Of a stretch of DNA of 64,000 nt, positions 1-9,989 are shown one piece after another; position 1 is the first letter of the stretch; every line of letters starts with the position of its first letter. Source of the DNA: Hyphomicrobiales bacterium (GTDB lineage: Bacteria; Pseudomonadota; Alphaproteobacteria; Rhizobiales; Rhizobiaceae); NCBI GenBank assembly GCA_900467185.1, contig UBPA01000003.1:248001-312000 (forward strand), in the 5' to 3' direction. The position numbers were made by a program, and so were the translations under genes. Under the pieces are notes generated by a model. That model did not search any database and had not been told where the DNA came from. It saw only the letters and a list, made by a program, of their open reading frames with translations.

Positions 1-302
1 GCCGCTGCGAACTCCTCGACGACCGCGTCCACCTCGGCCCGCGTCGCGCCGACGCAGGTCAGATGTGCGGCCGTGCCCGGAAGAGCGCAATCGTCGATGA
101 GGCGGCGGACCGTGGTCAGTGAACGCGCCTTGGTTGAGCCGCCGGCCCCATAGGTGACACTGACGAATTCGGGCGCGTAAGCGTTCAGAGCCGTCGCGGT
201 CCGCGTCAGCTGCGCGTCCATTTCGTCGGACTTCGGCGGAAAATATTCGAAGGAGAGGCGCAGATCGCCGCGCTCGGCCGGGTAAAGCGTGCGGGTGGAC
301 AT
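1..302 (-). CDS. metF: methylenetetrahydrofolate reductase MetF, N-terminal part
   Basis: This is the first 100 codons of a gene that continues off the left edge of the window. The product reduces 5,10-methylene-THF to 5-methyl-THF with NAD(P)H and FAD, and so feeds methionine synthesis. I read an N-terminus with the family signatures FEYFPPKSDEM near residue 18, VSVTYGAGGST near residue 47 and AHLTCVGAT near residue 80. The ATG at 300-302 follows directly on the TGA (303-305) of the upstream ArsR-methyltransferase gene, with no gap. The two genes are therefore almost certainly co-transcribed and translationally coupled, and share the operator at 1331-1352. Family assignment is firm; only the C-terminal barrel is unseen. 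Confidence 0.93.
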   Translation of the reverse strand, partial: MSTRTLYPAERGDLRLSFEYFPPKSDEMDAQLTRTATALNAYAPEFVSVTYGAGGSTKARSLTTVRRLIDDCALPGTAAHLTCVGATRAEVDAVVEEFAA

Positions 303-1316
303 TCAGCGGGCTCCTGAGGCAAGACGGCGGGTCTGATCGGCAGAGGAATCGGCGGGCTTTTCCGCGATCCAGATGGTGACGGTGAGAGGGGTATCCTGCG
401 CCGCCTTCGGCGAGAGATCGATGACGCGCTGGACGGAAAGACCGGATGTTTCCAGCCATTCTCCCATAACCTGATGCGAAAATCCGAGGCGCAGATGGGC
501 GTGATCCTGACGCAGATGCTCGAGCGCGTGCGGCGCGAGATCGACGATCGCCAGTCGTCCGCCCGGCGCCAGCAGGCGCGCGGCCTCCTCGATCGCCGCT
601 TCCGGCGCTTCGAGGAAATGGAGGACCTGATGGATCGTCACCAGATCGAACTGGCGTCCATCGAGCGGGAGGTTGAAGATATCGCCATGACGCACGGAGG
701 CGGTAGAGACGCCGGTGCGATCGAGATTCGCGCGCGCGACCGCCAGCATATCCCGGCTGGCGTCCACGCCCGTGGCGGTCTGGTAGAGACCCTGGAAGAG
801 CTGGAGGATGCGGCCCGTCCCCGTTCCCAGATCGAGCAGGCTTTCCACCGGCTCCGGCCCGACGGCCGCAACCAGCGCCGCCTCGACCTCCGCCTCGCTC
901 ACATGAAACCGCCGCATGGCATCCCACTCCGCGGCGTTGCGGCTGAAATAGGCCTGCGCCCGATCGGACCGCGCCTGCTTCAGCGCCGTCAGACGCTCGC
1001 TGTCGCGGGCGAGAACGGCATCCTCGCCATCCGCCGCACCCAGGATCCGGCGGACCAGCGCGACGCCCTGCCCCTGCCCGCGAAGGCGGAAATACGCCCA
1101 GGCGCCTTCCTGGTAGCGGTCGATCAGAGCGGCTTCGGTCAAAAGCTTGAGATGCCGGGAAATGCGCGGCTGCGACTGCCCGAGGATCTCGGTCAGATCC
1201 GTCACCGTCAGGTCTCCGGCGGCAAGAAGCGCGAGCAACCTCAGGCGCGTCGGCTCCCCCGCCGCCTTCAGCACGTCCACCACCTCATCCAGCCGCAATC
1301 CGGTCTCGTTAATCAT
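303..1316 (-). CDS. ArsR-family regulator fused to a SAM-dependent methyltransferase (SahR-like)
   Basis: The 337-residue protein has two domains. Residues about 8-80 form an ArsR winged helix (LRLLALLAAGDLTVTDLTEI, then the recognition helix QSQPRISRHLKLL). Residues about 120-330 are a class I methyltransferase with motif I LLDLGTGTGR at 160-169 and an acidic VDAS strand end. It lies immediately upstream of metF. The known SahR regulators of Proteobacteria are ArsR proteins that sense S-adenosylhomocysteine and repress methyl-cycle genes, and a domain that binds SAM/SAH fits such a sensor. Whether the methyltransferase is catalytic or only a ligand sensor cannot be told from the sequence. 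The start at 1316 is preceded by GGGAAGAG, and a 22-bp palindrome lies 15 bp further upstream. Confidence 0.85.
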   Translation of the reverse strand: MINETGLRLDEVVDVLKAAGEPTRLRLLALLAAGDLTVTDLTEILGQSQPRISRHLKLLTEAALIDRYQEGAWAYFRLRGQGQGVALVRRILGAADGEDAVLARDSERLTALKQARSDRAQAYFSRNAAEWDAMRRFHVSEAEVEAALVAAVGPEPVESLLDLGTGTGRILQLFQGLYQTATGVDASRDMLAVARANLDRTGVSTASVRHGDIFNLPLDGRQFDLVTIHQVLHFLEAPEAAIEEAARLLAPGGRLAIVDLAPHALEHLRQDHAHLRLGFSHQVMGEWLETSGLSVQRVIDLSPKAAQDTPLTVTIWIAEKPADSSADQTRRLASGAR

Positions 1317-1330
1317 GCTCTTCCCATCAA

Positions 1331-1352
1331 CACATAAAGATATGTTTATGTG
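1331..1352. promoter_or_regulatory. SahR-like palindromic operator
   Basis: The 22-bp near-perfect palindrome has outer half-sites CACATAAA and TTTATGTG around a GATATG centre; only one symmetrical base pair (positions 9 and 14 of the palindrome) breaks the symmetry. The core ATAAAGATAT-GTTTAT closely resembles the ATAAAGATATCTTTAT motif I recall for SahR regulons. It sits 15-36 bp upstream of the start codon of the ArsR-methyltransferase gene, where autorepression of that gene together with metF would be expected. Confidence 0.7.
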
Positions 1353-1470
1353 ATTTAAGAGTGTGCTGCAAGTGGAAAGACGCGCTGACGCACGGTACCA
1401 TCACCGCCGGTTCCATCGGCCGCCGCAGAGGCTGCCTGCAAGACAAGACATTGCCTCCCGGCAGGACGTC

Positions 1471-1992
1471 ATGACGATGCTCATTATCCTTTCGGGCCTG
1501 CCTGGGACAGGGAAAACGACGCTGGCCACCTGCCTGTGTCGTCACCTGCACGCCTTGCACATCCGCATCGACACCATCGAGCACGTTCTCTCTTCGCAGG
1601 GTCAGCCTTCGGCGGACAGCACCTTGGGCTATGGTGTCGCCCAGGCGATCGCTGCCGATAATCTCCGGCTCGGCCATATCGTCGTTGCGGACTGCGTCAA
1701 CCCGGTTGAAGCCTCCCGAGCGGGATGGCGGTCTGTCGCGGCACGTGCAGAGGTGGCCGCGCTGGATGTCGCTCTCATCTGCAGCGACACCGCCGAACAC
1801 CGAAGACGCGTCGAAACCCGCCAGAGCGACGTTGCCGGCCTGATCAAGCCATCATGGGACCAAATCGTGACTCGACAATACGACCCATGGACGACCCCAC
1901 CGGATCTCACGCTGGACACGGCAAGCGAAGAACCAGAAAAGCTGGCACGCCGACTGGCCGCCCACATTCAAGAACGACGATCACCGCCGTAG
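1471..1992 (+). CDS. P-loop kinase-like ATP-binding protein
   Basis: The product is a 173-residue single-domain P-loop NTPase of the small kinase type (zeta toxin / chloramphenicol phosphotransferase / APS kinase superfamily). The N-terminus is a beta strand running into a Walker A motif, LSGLPGTGKTT, at residues 7-17. A second acidic segment, HIRIDTIEHVL, near residue 34, and VVADCVNPV near residue 75, resemble the substrate-binding and Walker B strands of these kinases. A basic lid helix (TAEHRRRVETRQ) follows near residue 110. I chose the ATG at 1471 because the P-loop then lies at the usual distance from the N-terminus; reading further upstream adds an arginine-rich stretch without family features. 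The substrate is unknown. The gene stands alone and is divergent from the metF operon. Confidence 0.7.
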   Translation: MTMLIILSGLPGTGKTTLATCLCRHLHALHIRIDTIEHVLSSQGQPSADSTLGYGVAQAIAADNLRLGHIVVADCVNPVEASRAGWRSVAARAEVAALDVALICSDTAEHRRRVETRQSDVAGLIKPSWDQIVTRQYDPWTTPPDLTLDTASEEPEKLARRLAAHIQERRSPP

Positions 1993-2462
1993 CGCTGCCC
2001 GCTCCTCTTCCGCGCGGCAGATTGCTTCGAGTCCGAGATATCGCCGACGATATGGACCGTATCAAGAAACGGAATCTCCCCCGGATCGGAAGACAACGGC
2101 CTGCCCCAAAGGATGAAGCCTCCGTGTCCATGAAGCACGGCTGTGCTGCAAATCTCGAAATCTCGATCGCAGCACGTCCCCGGCCTTTTCGAGAACCCAC
2201 AGGGGTCGAACCGGCCATGCCGCAGGTATCAGTGCGCAAAAGGACGCTCGACGGACGACGTAGACGTCTCATCCGATGCACATCCCCCGCACATGGACGC
2301 ATACACTCCGCTCACGCGTGAAAGCCGCAAGCCCGTGCCGTCGTCTCAAGTCGCTCGTCGATGCCGCATCGACACGAGGCGCGAGCTCGGTGGTGCGTGA
2401 CGAGGGCGGTCGTGCCGTTCCAGAAAAACGGCACGACCGAAGATCATCTTTTCAGACGGCGC
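1993..2462. other. 470-bp intergenic region without a convincing gene
   Basis: Several open frames cross this stretch but all give low-complexity, arginine- and proline-rich peptides without recognisable domains or start signals. The only structure I see is the hairpin at 2407-2439, next to the end of ettA. Confidence 0.5.
2407..2439. terminator. perfect 13-bp hairpin downstream of ettA
   Basis: The arms CGGTCGTGCCGTT (2407-2419) and AACGGCACGACCG (2427-2439) pair perfectly around a 7-nt loop, 24 bp beyond the ettA stop codon. There is no clear T-tract on the minus strand, so termination efficiency is uncertain. Confidence 0.5.
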
Positions 2463-4112
<1,650 letters not shown>

Positions 4113-4270
4113 GCTCGATCAATGCTCCGCGGGAAATGGAATTTGGCCCGCTATGTAGGCGAATTGCGCCGGGGGAGCAATGACGCTTCGCCTCATTTCC
4201 ACCCGGATGCGCTTCGGACAGACGTCTCGGACGCGGTATCCTCGATGAGACCCACGGGCACCCATCTGCC

Positions 4271-5332
4271 TCATTCCGCGCGGCTATCGACCAGCGTGGT
4301 CGTGCCCTTCTCCGCCCCGGGCGCCTTTTGGCCGACGACGGACGGACGCTCGGCACGAACCCGGCCGGCCGCATCGACCACACCGCCGTCGCAGCGAGAC
4401 GTGGTCGGCGCTGCCGCATGGATCAAGGTCGCAAGATCGGACGTCGCCTCCATGGCCGCGGACAGCCCGATCGTCAGCCCCGTGACCAGCACGCGGTCTC
4501 CGACCTGCCGGCACTGAAGGCGAACGCGATCGCCGGCACCGGCCGCAAAACTCGCGTCAAACGCAGTTTTGACTTCGGCTAAGGTCACGTCGCTGCCGAT
4601 CCGGCTTCGAAACAGCGCGCCGACAGCCGATGTGTTCACGGCCTCCAGCAAACGAATCTGCAAGGAGAAATAGGCGTCTGGATCGAGAACCTGGCAGCTG
4701 CCGCTGCGCAGCCATGTATGGCGATCGAGACCCGAGGCCGTACCCGGCATGGACGCGGCAAGGCGCGTAGCAACCTCTGCCGAAAGCGGCACCGGCGGCA
4801 GCGCCAGCCAGTCGCGCTTGCGATCCTCGTCCTGCAACGTCTCGGAGACCTTGCAGAAGCTGTTGCGGACCGGCCAGAGCCCGGCCAGCGTCAACTGCCT
4901 TGCATCCGCACGCCCGGCATCTTGCCCCACGCATTCCGGTCGCGTCCCCTTCGTCTCGCAGAACGCCGGCAGCCAGCTGAGACCCAGAACAAAGCCCGTT
5001 CTCCCGACTGCCGATCGACCGCCATCGACCTTCTCCGCAACGGAGGCATCGAGCGGCCTTCGCGCGGAGGTTGGCGCCACAGGTTCCGCCGGAACGGGCC
5101 GAACGGGTGTAACGCCGGGGAGACCGCCGGACACTCCGGCCGGAAACGCACTGTCGGGAAGACGGGGTGCCACTCTACCGACCGCGCTTTCCGGCGAGGC
5201 CCCATCCTCGGCCTGAACATGAGACGCTGCGCAACCTGCCGCCAGGATCGCGCAGGATATCAGCGCCGGACGAACGGCGCACAGCCACCGCGCCTTGGCG
5301 GAAACCGTCATATTCCTATAAGCTGACCTCAT
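4271..5332 (-). CDS. secreted or periplasmic protein of unknown function
   Basis: I do not recognise the family. The 353-residue product begins with basic residues and a hydrophobic segment (ALISCAILAAGCAASHVQA, roughly residues 23-41) that looks like a signal peptide; the AAGC inside it is only a weak lipobox, so cleavage after AQA-type sequence by signal peptidase I is equally plausible. A proline/alanine-rich linker (about 45-100) leads to a globular part with six or more cysteines (CETKGTRPEC, FCKVSE, SGSCQVL, LQCRQV, TSRC), which suggests disulfides and a periplasmic or extracellular home. The start at 5332 is supported by GGAGGTTGAG directly upstream. It is divergent from the hydrolase gene at 5460. 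Confidence 0.65.
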   Translation of the reverse strand: MRSAYRNMTVSAKARWLCAVRPALISCAILAAGCAASHVQAEDGASPESAVGRVAPRLPDSAFPAGVSGGLPGVTPVRPVPAEPVAPTSARRPLDASVAEKVDGGRSAVGRTGFVLGLSWLPAFCETKGTRPECVGQDAGRADARQLTLAGLWPVRNSFCKVSETLQDEDRKRDWLALPPVPLSAEVATRLAASMPGTASGLDRHTWLRSGSCQVLDPDAYFSLQIRLLEAVNTSAVGALFRSRIGSDVTLAEVKTAFDASFAAGAGDRVRLQCRQVGDRVLVTGLTIGLSAAMEATSDLATLIHAAAPTTSRCDGGVVDAAGRVRAERPSVVGQKAPGAEKGTTTLVDSRAE

Positions 5333-5459
5333 CTCAACCTCCAGAACAAACCATGATCAATAAAGGTCTAAAACAGGAATAACGCAAGCACGATTCGTGC
5401 ACATCGCGAATTTTTTTAGACGATCCTCATATTGACAGACCCGGTTCCCGGGCGGGATA

Positions 5460-6446
5460 GTGGTGCTCCGGCGGCAGGTCGAAAAGGTGACGGCAGTGGC
5501 ATTCGAGGAGGGTCGGCTCGCAACTCCGTCCGGGACGGATCTTGCGCTCTACCACATGGCGGCGGGCACCGATGCGCGCGGTGTGCTTCTGATCAGCCAT
5601 GGTCTTGCAGAACATGCCCGGCGGTACCGGGAGTTCGCCGCGGCCATGGCAGCACAGGGATTTGCGGTTTATGCGCATGATCATCGCGGGCATGGCGCGA
5701 CGCGAAGTCCCGCGCAATTGCAGGGGCGATTTGCGCCCGATGACGGGATTGGTGCGGTCCTGGCGGATGTCGCCGCCGTCAGGCACCATGCGGTCTCCCG
5801 GCATCCCGGTCTTCCCGTCGTCCTCTTCGGTCACTCGATGGGCGGATTGGTGGCCTTAAATGCGGCGGAAGCCGAGCCCGGTCTCTATGACGGCCTCGCG
5901 GTCTGGAACGCCAACTTCAATCCGGGTCTCGCCGGCCGGTTCGGCCAGGGATGGCTGGCTGTCGAGCGCATGCTGAAGGGTTCGGACGTTCCGAGCCCGC
6001 TCGTCACGCGCCTTTCTTTCGGCGCTTGGGCGCGCACCATCCAGACACGCCGAACGGATCTCGATTGGCTATCGCACGACCCGGCAGCCGTCGATCGCTA
6101 TATCGCCGATCCGCTCTGCGGGTTCGACGTGACGGTTTCCCTCTGGATCGACCTGTTTCGCATGAGCTACGCCGGCGCCCGGCCCGACCGCCTCGGGCGG
6201 CTTCCGCCCGACATGCCCGTCAACCTCGTCGGCGGCGGAGAGGATCCGGCCACAGAGAACGCGAAGGCCATGCAATGGCTGGACGCCCGGATGAAAACGG
6301 CGGGCCTGCGAGACGTCACGACGACCATCTATCCGGGCGGACGACATGAGACGCTGCACGACACGATTCGGGATCAGGCGATCGACGATTTTTCGGCCTG
6401 GTGCCTGCGCGTCGCTGATAGAGGCCAGACGCCATCGCACTTGTAG
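5460..6446 (+). CDS. alpha/beta hydrolase, monoacylglycerol-lipase type
   Basis: The 328-residue protein belongs to the serine hydrolase family that includes monoacylglycerol lipases and lysophospholipases. The oxyanion motif HGLAEHARRY lies near residue 47, the DHRGHG loop near 74, and the nucleophile elbow GHSMGG near 124 with Ser126. GGGEDPATE near residue 258 would carry the acid and GGRHETLHD near 292 the histidine. There is no signal peptide, so it is probably cytosolic. The start is uncertain: GTG at 5460 gives the longest form, but GTG at 5487 or 5496 would leave the domain intact. It is a single-gene unit; the natural ester is unknown. Confidence 0.82.
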   Translation: MVLRRQVEKVTAVAFEEGRLATPSGTDLALYHMAAGTDARGVLLISHGLAEHARRYREFAAAMAAQGFAVYAHDHRGHGATRSPAQLQGRFAPDDGIGAVLADVAAVRHHAVSRHPGLPVVLFGHSMGGLVALNAAEAEPGLYDGLAVWNANFNPGLAGRFGQGWLAVERMLKGSDVPSPLVTRLSFGAWARTIQTRRTDLDWLSHDPAAVDRYIADPLCGFDVTVSLWIDLFRMSYAGARPDRLGRLPPDMPVNLVGGGEDPATENAKAMQWLDARMKTAGLRDVTTTIYPGGRHETLHDTIRDQAIDDFSAWCLRVADRGQTPSHL

Positions 6447-6821
6447 AGGGCTAAGGAGGCCGGGTCAGGACGAGAATGTCTTAGACTTTAAACAACTTAA
6501 GGGAAAAAGATAACGCCGACACATTCGCCCTTTGAAGCAATCTCGATGCATCAGGTATTGCACGACGTTCGGACGGTGTTTCTCGCACAGGTCGCGCTCG
6601 GCCAACGCTGCGTGGGTTGCCAGCGTTCCCCATCACTCCAGGCTGGACCCGGAACGGCGAAGGAGCCGACCTTGTCGGGATGATCAGGCCTCTGGACGGG
6701 ACAGGCGCAAGCGCACCGGGCCGGACCAAACGCGAGATGACGGGGGCTGAAGGATCGGATCCTCCGTCATGAGCATCGACAATGACCTCCGGCAATCGCC
6801 GCAGGGGTGCGGGTCACAGTC
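6447..6821. other. intergenic region, no gene seen
   Basis: Nothing in either strand resembles a conserved protein. The frames present are short and arginine-rich. The stretch ends in the dispersed repeat at 6822-6926. Confidence 0.45.
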
Positions 6822-6926
6822 TCAAGCAATTCCGGCAAAACCGTGCCGTGGTTCTGCGTCCGGAATGGCCTGGGAAACAACGACATAGAAGGATTTTTGC
6901 GATTTGAAAAAGCGCGGAATACCCTA
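6822..6926 (-). repeat. dispersed palindromic repeat, copy 1 (diverged)
   Basis: This roughly 105-bp element shares long blocks with the copy at 11289-11392: GCAATTCC-GCAAAA near the left end, TGCGTCCGGAAT in the middle, GGAAACAA, and a TTGCGATTTG-AAAAGCG-GGAA block on the right. Internal arms GCAATTCC and GGAATGGC can pair as in the better preserved copy. The right terminus, read on the minus strand, begins TAG and provides the stop codon of the gene at 6924-7265. Confidence 0.7.
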
Positions 6927-7265
6927 GCCGCGAATATGCTGCGTCTGCTGATAGACCGCGGTCGAGCGTGCGCCGGAGCGGCAGTAACCGAGGATGGGAC
7001 GCTGGAAGGTATCGAGCGCATCGACCATCTTGTGGACGGCGTCGGCAGTCACGCCGGCAGGACCGACCGGGATGTGCATCGTCTCGATGCCGAGCGCATG
7101 GGCACGCTGTTCGATCTCGGCAAAGTCCGGCTGGCCGGGCTGCTCATGATCGGGCCGGTGGCAGACGATCGACTTGAAGCCCAGGGCCTTGATCTGGTCG
7201 AGATCGGCCGCCGTGATCTGGCCGGTGACTGAATATTCATCATTGATCGAGCGGATATCGTCCAT
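6924..7265 (-). CDS. TIGR01244/DUF442 family phosphatase-like protein
   Basis: This 113-residue protein matches the small family often annotated as a sulfur transferase or as the beta-lactamase-hydrolase-like phosphatase domain. It has a cysteine phosphatase-type loop, GYCRSGARST near residue 97, that fits the C-x5-R signature, and an N-terminal SVTGQITAADLDQIKALGF motif characteristic of the family. In related bacteria the domain is often linked to a sulfide-oxidising metallo-hydrolase; no such partner is adjacent here. The ATG at 7265 has GGAGA at suitable distance. The stop codon is formed by the end of the repeat at 6822-6926, so the last residues may have been altered when the repeat arrived. 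Confidence 0.82.
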   Translation of the reverse strand: MDDIRSINDEYSVTGQITAADLDQIKALGFKSIVCHRPDHEQPGQPDFAEIEQRAHALGIETMHIPVGPAGVTADAVHKMVDALDTFQRPILGYCRSGARSTAVYQQTQHIRG

Positions 7266-7341
7266 GCATAGTCTCCTCGGCGCGCGGCGTGCCGCAACCT
7301 TCGTTGACGACGATGTAGGACGCCTTTGCGGCAAACGTCAA

Positions 7342-8187
7342 TCACGCCGTGACGGACGAGGCGTCTTCGCAAAAGCCGAACCTCAGCGCGTAGGTGATCC
7401 CTTCACCCGGCATGAGCAGGGACAGGGCACCGCTTTCGCAGAGCGCCGAACGCGGGGCGATCCTGTGGGAGGCCGGCTCGATGCTCACCACGTCGGCGTC
7501 ACAACGCTGGCAGCGCCACATCTGCAGGAACGGCAGACTGTCGGTCTTGAACCGGATGTCGAGGGTGCGATGTCCGAGCGCGGCAAACGGCCCGACCGTC
7601 ACGCGCGCCCAGCCATCGGGCCCCATCGCGGGAAAGAGACAATGCGCACTGTCGCCCTCGCCGAACCGCCAGCCCTGTGATCCATCGGGAATCATGGCTC
7701 CGCGCATGCGCGTGTCGTCGTCGAAGAACCGGCCTGCGATATTGAGATGATACATCCACATGGGCGGAAACGGCGTCTCGCCGATATTGTCGATCCGGTC
7801 CTCGAGATGAACGGCATCGTCCATCATCGACCACCGGCGTGTCAGCCGTGCGCGGCCGCCATCCGCGAGACGGATATCGGCGATCGCCCGGCACATCGTC
7901 TCCGTCGCGGTCAGCGTCTCCGCCGGCACAGGCGTGCCGGACAGGGAGCCATGCAGCGGATACCGTCCCCCGTTCGCCGTCGGCTCGGGATGCCGGATGT
8001 GGTCGGGACCACAGGTGAAAAGGAAGCCCTTCAGCGCCTGATCGATGCGCGGATCGCCATCGGACGGGATCGCATCGCCCGGCGAAAGATCGATCCCGTC
8101 GATCACCAGCGCGGCCACATCCATGGCCGATGCGGGATCGAGGAGCAGCGTCACGATTTTGCCATCGTGGCTTCCATCCATGCGCAT
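7342..8187 (-). CDS. DUF4432 / aldose 1-epimerase-like protein
   Basis: The 281-residue product resembles the DUF4432 branch of the galactose mutarotase superfamily, a beta-sandwich that binds sugars. Supporting features are GPDHIRHPE near residue 65, YPLHGSLSGTPV near 80 (position of the mutarotase catalytic His), PPMWMYHLNIA near 145, and a C-terminal SIEPASHR acidic motif near 240. The reaction is unknown; sugar epimerisation is an inference from the fold. I chose ATG 8187 because GAGGAGGT lies 7 nt upstream. It is upstream of, and in the same direction as, the TIGR01244 gene, 76 bp away. Confidence 0.75.
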   Translation of the reverse strand: MRMDGSHDGKIVTLLLDPASAMDVAALVIDGIDLSPGDAIPSDGDPRIDQALKGFLFTCGPDHIRHPEPTANGGRYPLHGSLSGTPVPAETLTATETMCRAIADIRLADGGRARLTRRWSMMDDAVHLEDRIDNIGETPFPPMWMYHLNIAGRFFDDDTRMRGAMIPDGSQGWRFGEGDSAHCLFPAMGPDGWARVTVGPFAALGHRTLDIRFKTDSLPFLQMWRCQRCDADVVSIEPASHRIAPRSALCESGALSLLMPGEGITYALRFGFCEDASSVTA

Positions 8188-8263
8188 ATCGTCACCTCCT
8201 CGCAACGCCCGCGGCGTCTCTCGTGCGGTCAGTCGTCGTGCCCGGCCTATGGTTAGCAGTTCT

Positions 8264-8278
8264 TTAACGTTGAATTCA
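8264..8278. promoter_or_regulatory. possible CtrA-like half-matched box before the L,D-transpeptidase
   Basis: TTAA-N7-TTCA differs at one base from the CtrA consensus TTAA-N7-TTAA and lies about 70-85 bp upstream of the start codon at 8349, in an AT-rich promoter region that also contains a second TTAACG. It could be chance. Confidence 0.3.
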
Positions 8279-8348
8279 GTCTTTTCATATTAACGTCCCA
8301 TTCCGCTTGTAGCTCGCGGGTCGGCCCGCCCATCAACAGGTTCTTGTC

Positions 8349-9776
8349 GTGACCATTGCTCCGAGACGTCTCACTTCTTTCCTCATGGCCGCCCTCGTGA
8401 CGGCCGGCCTCGCAGCGGTGTCAACGCCGTCTGCGGCGCAGTCCCGCATCGCGCTGTCGCCGGATCAGGTCCTGGTGACGCCGCAAGGCGATATCCTCGA
8501 CTATGTCCCCGAAAACGGCGAGGTTCGGGTGATGCGCGATGCGCGGGGCCGTACGGTGCTGGTGGACAATTGGGGCAACATCGTTGCGACGGTCATGGGG
8601 TCGCGCGCCGCAAACGAAGGCCGCCGCCGCCCGCCGCCGGATCCCTATGGTGCGGAGCCCTATGGCGACGAAGCGTTCGGCGGCCAGCCTTCCCGCAACA
8701 CGACCTTCGGCAACGAGGCCTACGGCGAGCGCCCGTATATTCGCCAACGCGGCGGCGCAAACGGGGTGCCGGATTATCGCAACTTCGTGCCCCCGGGCGT
8801 CGAGCGCGGTGATCTTCCGATGACGGACCAGACCGCTCCCCAGGACGAAAACGATCTGGCCGCATTGCCGCCGGAGCAGCCGACGGCCTCGCAGGGCACC
8901 ACCCTGCCCCGTGCGGCGGCGATCACCCGCAAGTCGAGCGCCGAGATCACCGCCTTGCAGGTCTTCCTCGATCGTGAGGGCTTCTCCCCCGGCGTGATCG
9001 ACGGCAAGAACGGCTCCAACGTCACCAAGGCCATCGAGGCATGGCAGCAGGCGACGGGAGAAACGCTCGATCCGAACAATACGGACGACATTCTGGAGCG
9101 GCTGCGCCTTAGCGGCGGCCTTGCCATCACCACCTACACCATCACGGCGGCTGATGCGGCAGGTCCCTATGTCGCGGAAATTCCGGAAGATTACGCCCAC
9201 AAGGCCCAGCTTCCGCATATGTCCTTCACCTCGACGACGGAGATGCTCGGCGAGCGCTTCCATATGGACGAGGCCTATCTGCGCGAACTGAACCCCGGGG
9301 TCGATTTCACGATTCCCGGAACGATCATCAAGGTCATCAATCCGGGCGAGCCGAAAACGGGTAAGGTCACGCGCGTCGTCGCCGACAAGGCCCGCAAGCA
9401 GGTCTTTGCCTATGACGAGGCGGGCTCGCTGATTGCCGCCTATCCCGCAACGATCGGCTCGTCGGATACGCCCTCGCCCTCCGGCACCGTGCAGGTCGAT
9501 CGGATCGCGCTCAATCCCGGCTATACCTACAATCCGAAGATCAATTTCAAGCAGGGCGAAAACGACAAGGTGCTGACGCTGCAGCCCGGCCCCAACGGTC
9601 CCGTCGGCACGGTCTGGATCGCGCTGTCGAAGCCCACCTACGGCATTCACGGCACGCCGGAACCGTCGAAGATCGGCAAGACGCAGAGCCACGGCTGCGT
9701 GCGACTGACGAACTGGGACGCGACGGAACTGGCAAAGATGGTCAGTGTCGGCACGACGGTCGAATTCCTCGATTAG
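8349..9776 (+). CDS. L,D-transpeptidase with peptidoglycan-binding domain
   Basis: The 475-residue exported enzyme remodels peptidoglycan: L,D-transpeptidases make 3-3 cross-links or attach outer-membrane proteins to the wall, and in Rhizobiales they are a major wall-linking class. A signal peptide (MTIAPRR then a hydrophobic core ending SAAQS) occupies residues 1-32. A low-complexity region with PYG/AYGE repeats and glycine-arginine runs follows (about 85-150), then a peptidoglycan-binding-type segment (VFLDREGFSPGVIDGKNG, about 205-225), and the YkuD domain with the catalytic motif SHGCVRLTNWD at 447-457 (Cys450). The start is GTG at 8349. It is transcribed alone, divergent from the DUF4432 gene. 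Confidence 0.92.
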   Translation: MTIAPRRLTSFLMAALVTAGLAAVSTPSAAQSRIALSPDQVLVTPQGDILDYVPENGEVRVMRDARGRTVLVDNWGNIVATVMGSRAANEGRRRPPPDPYGAEPYGDEAFGGQPSRNTTFGNEAYGERPYIRQRGGANGVPDYRNFVPPGVERGDLPMTDQTAPQDENDLAALPPEQPTASQGTTLPRAAAITRKSSAEITALQVFLDREGFSPGVIDGKNGSNVTKAIEAWQQATGETLDPNNTDDILERLRLSGGLAITTYTITAADAAGPYVAEIPEDYAHKAQLPHMSFTSTTEMLGERFHMDEAYLRELNPGVDFTIPGTIIKVINPGEPKTGKVTRVVADKARKQVFAYDEAGSLIAAYPATIGSSDTPSPSGTVQVDRIALNPGYTYNPKINFKQGENDKVLTLQPGPNGPVGTVWIALSKPTYGIHGTPEPSKIGKTQSHGCVRLTNWDATELAKMVSVGTTVEFLD

Positions 9777-9809
9777 GCGGGCGATGACGGACCGGATGGA
9801 CACCGGGAT

Positions 9810-9838
9810 GCCGGGATCGCGACATGCGCGTTCCCGGC
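9810..9838 (+). terminator. possible terminator hairpin after the L,D-transpeptidase
   Basis: GCCGGGA (9810-9816) and TCCCGGC (9832-9838) can pair with further CGCG pairing inside the loop, 34 bp after the stop codon. It lacks a T-tract. Confidence 0.35.
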
Positions 9839-9989
9839 TCGGACGGTTCTGACGGCGAGGTGCTGGACGCGCAGGGTTCGAGATGGATCGCCGCGGCTCA
9901 TCACGTCATCCGCTATTGTCATGACGCAAGGCGTGCGGGATCGGCTATCTCTGATGTCGAAGACCTGCAGAACTGACGAGGATTGCCGC

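Noticed and set aside
2190-2290. Segment with a GGTCGAACC motif that first suggested a tRNA T-loop
   Set aside because: No matching acceptor, D or anticodon stems could be drawn around it.
6481-6795. Minus-strand frame of about 104 codons in the gap before the phosphatase-like gene
   Set aside because: Proline/arginine/serine-rich without domains, in a region that looks like decayed intergenic sequence.
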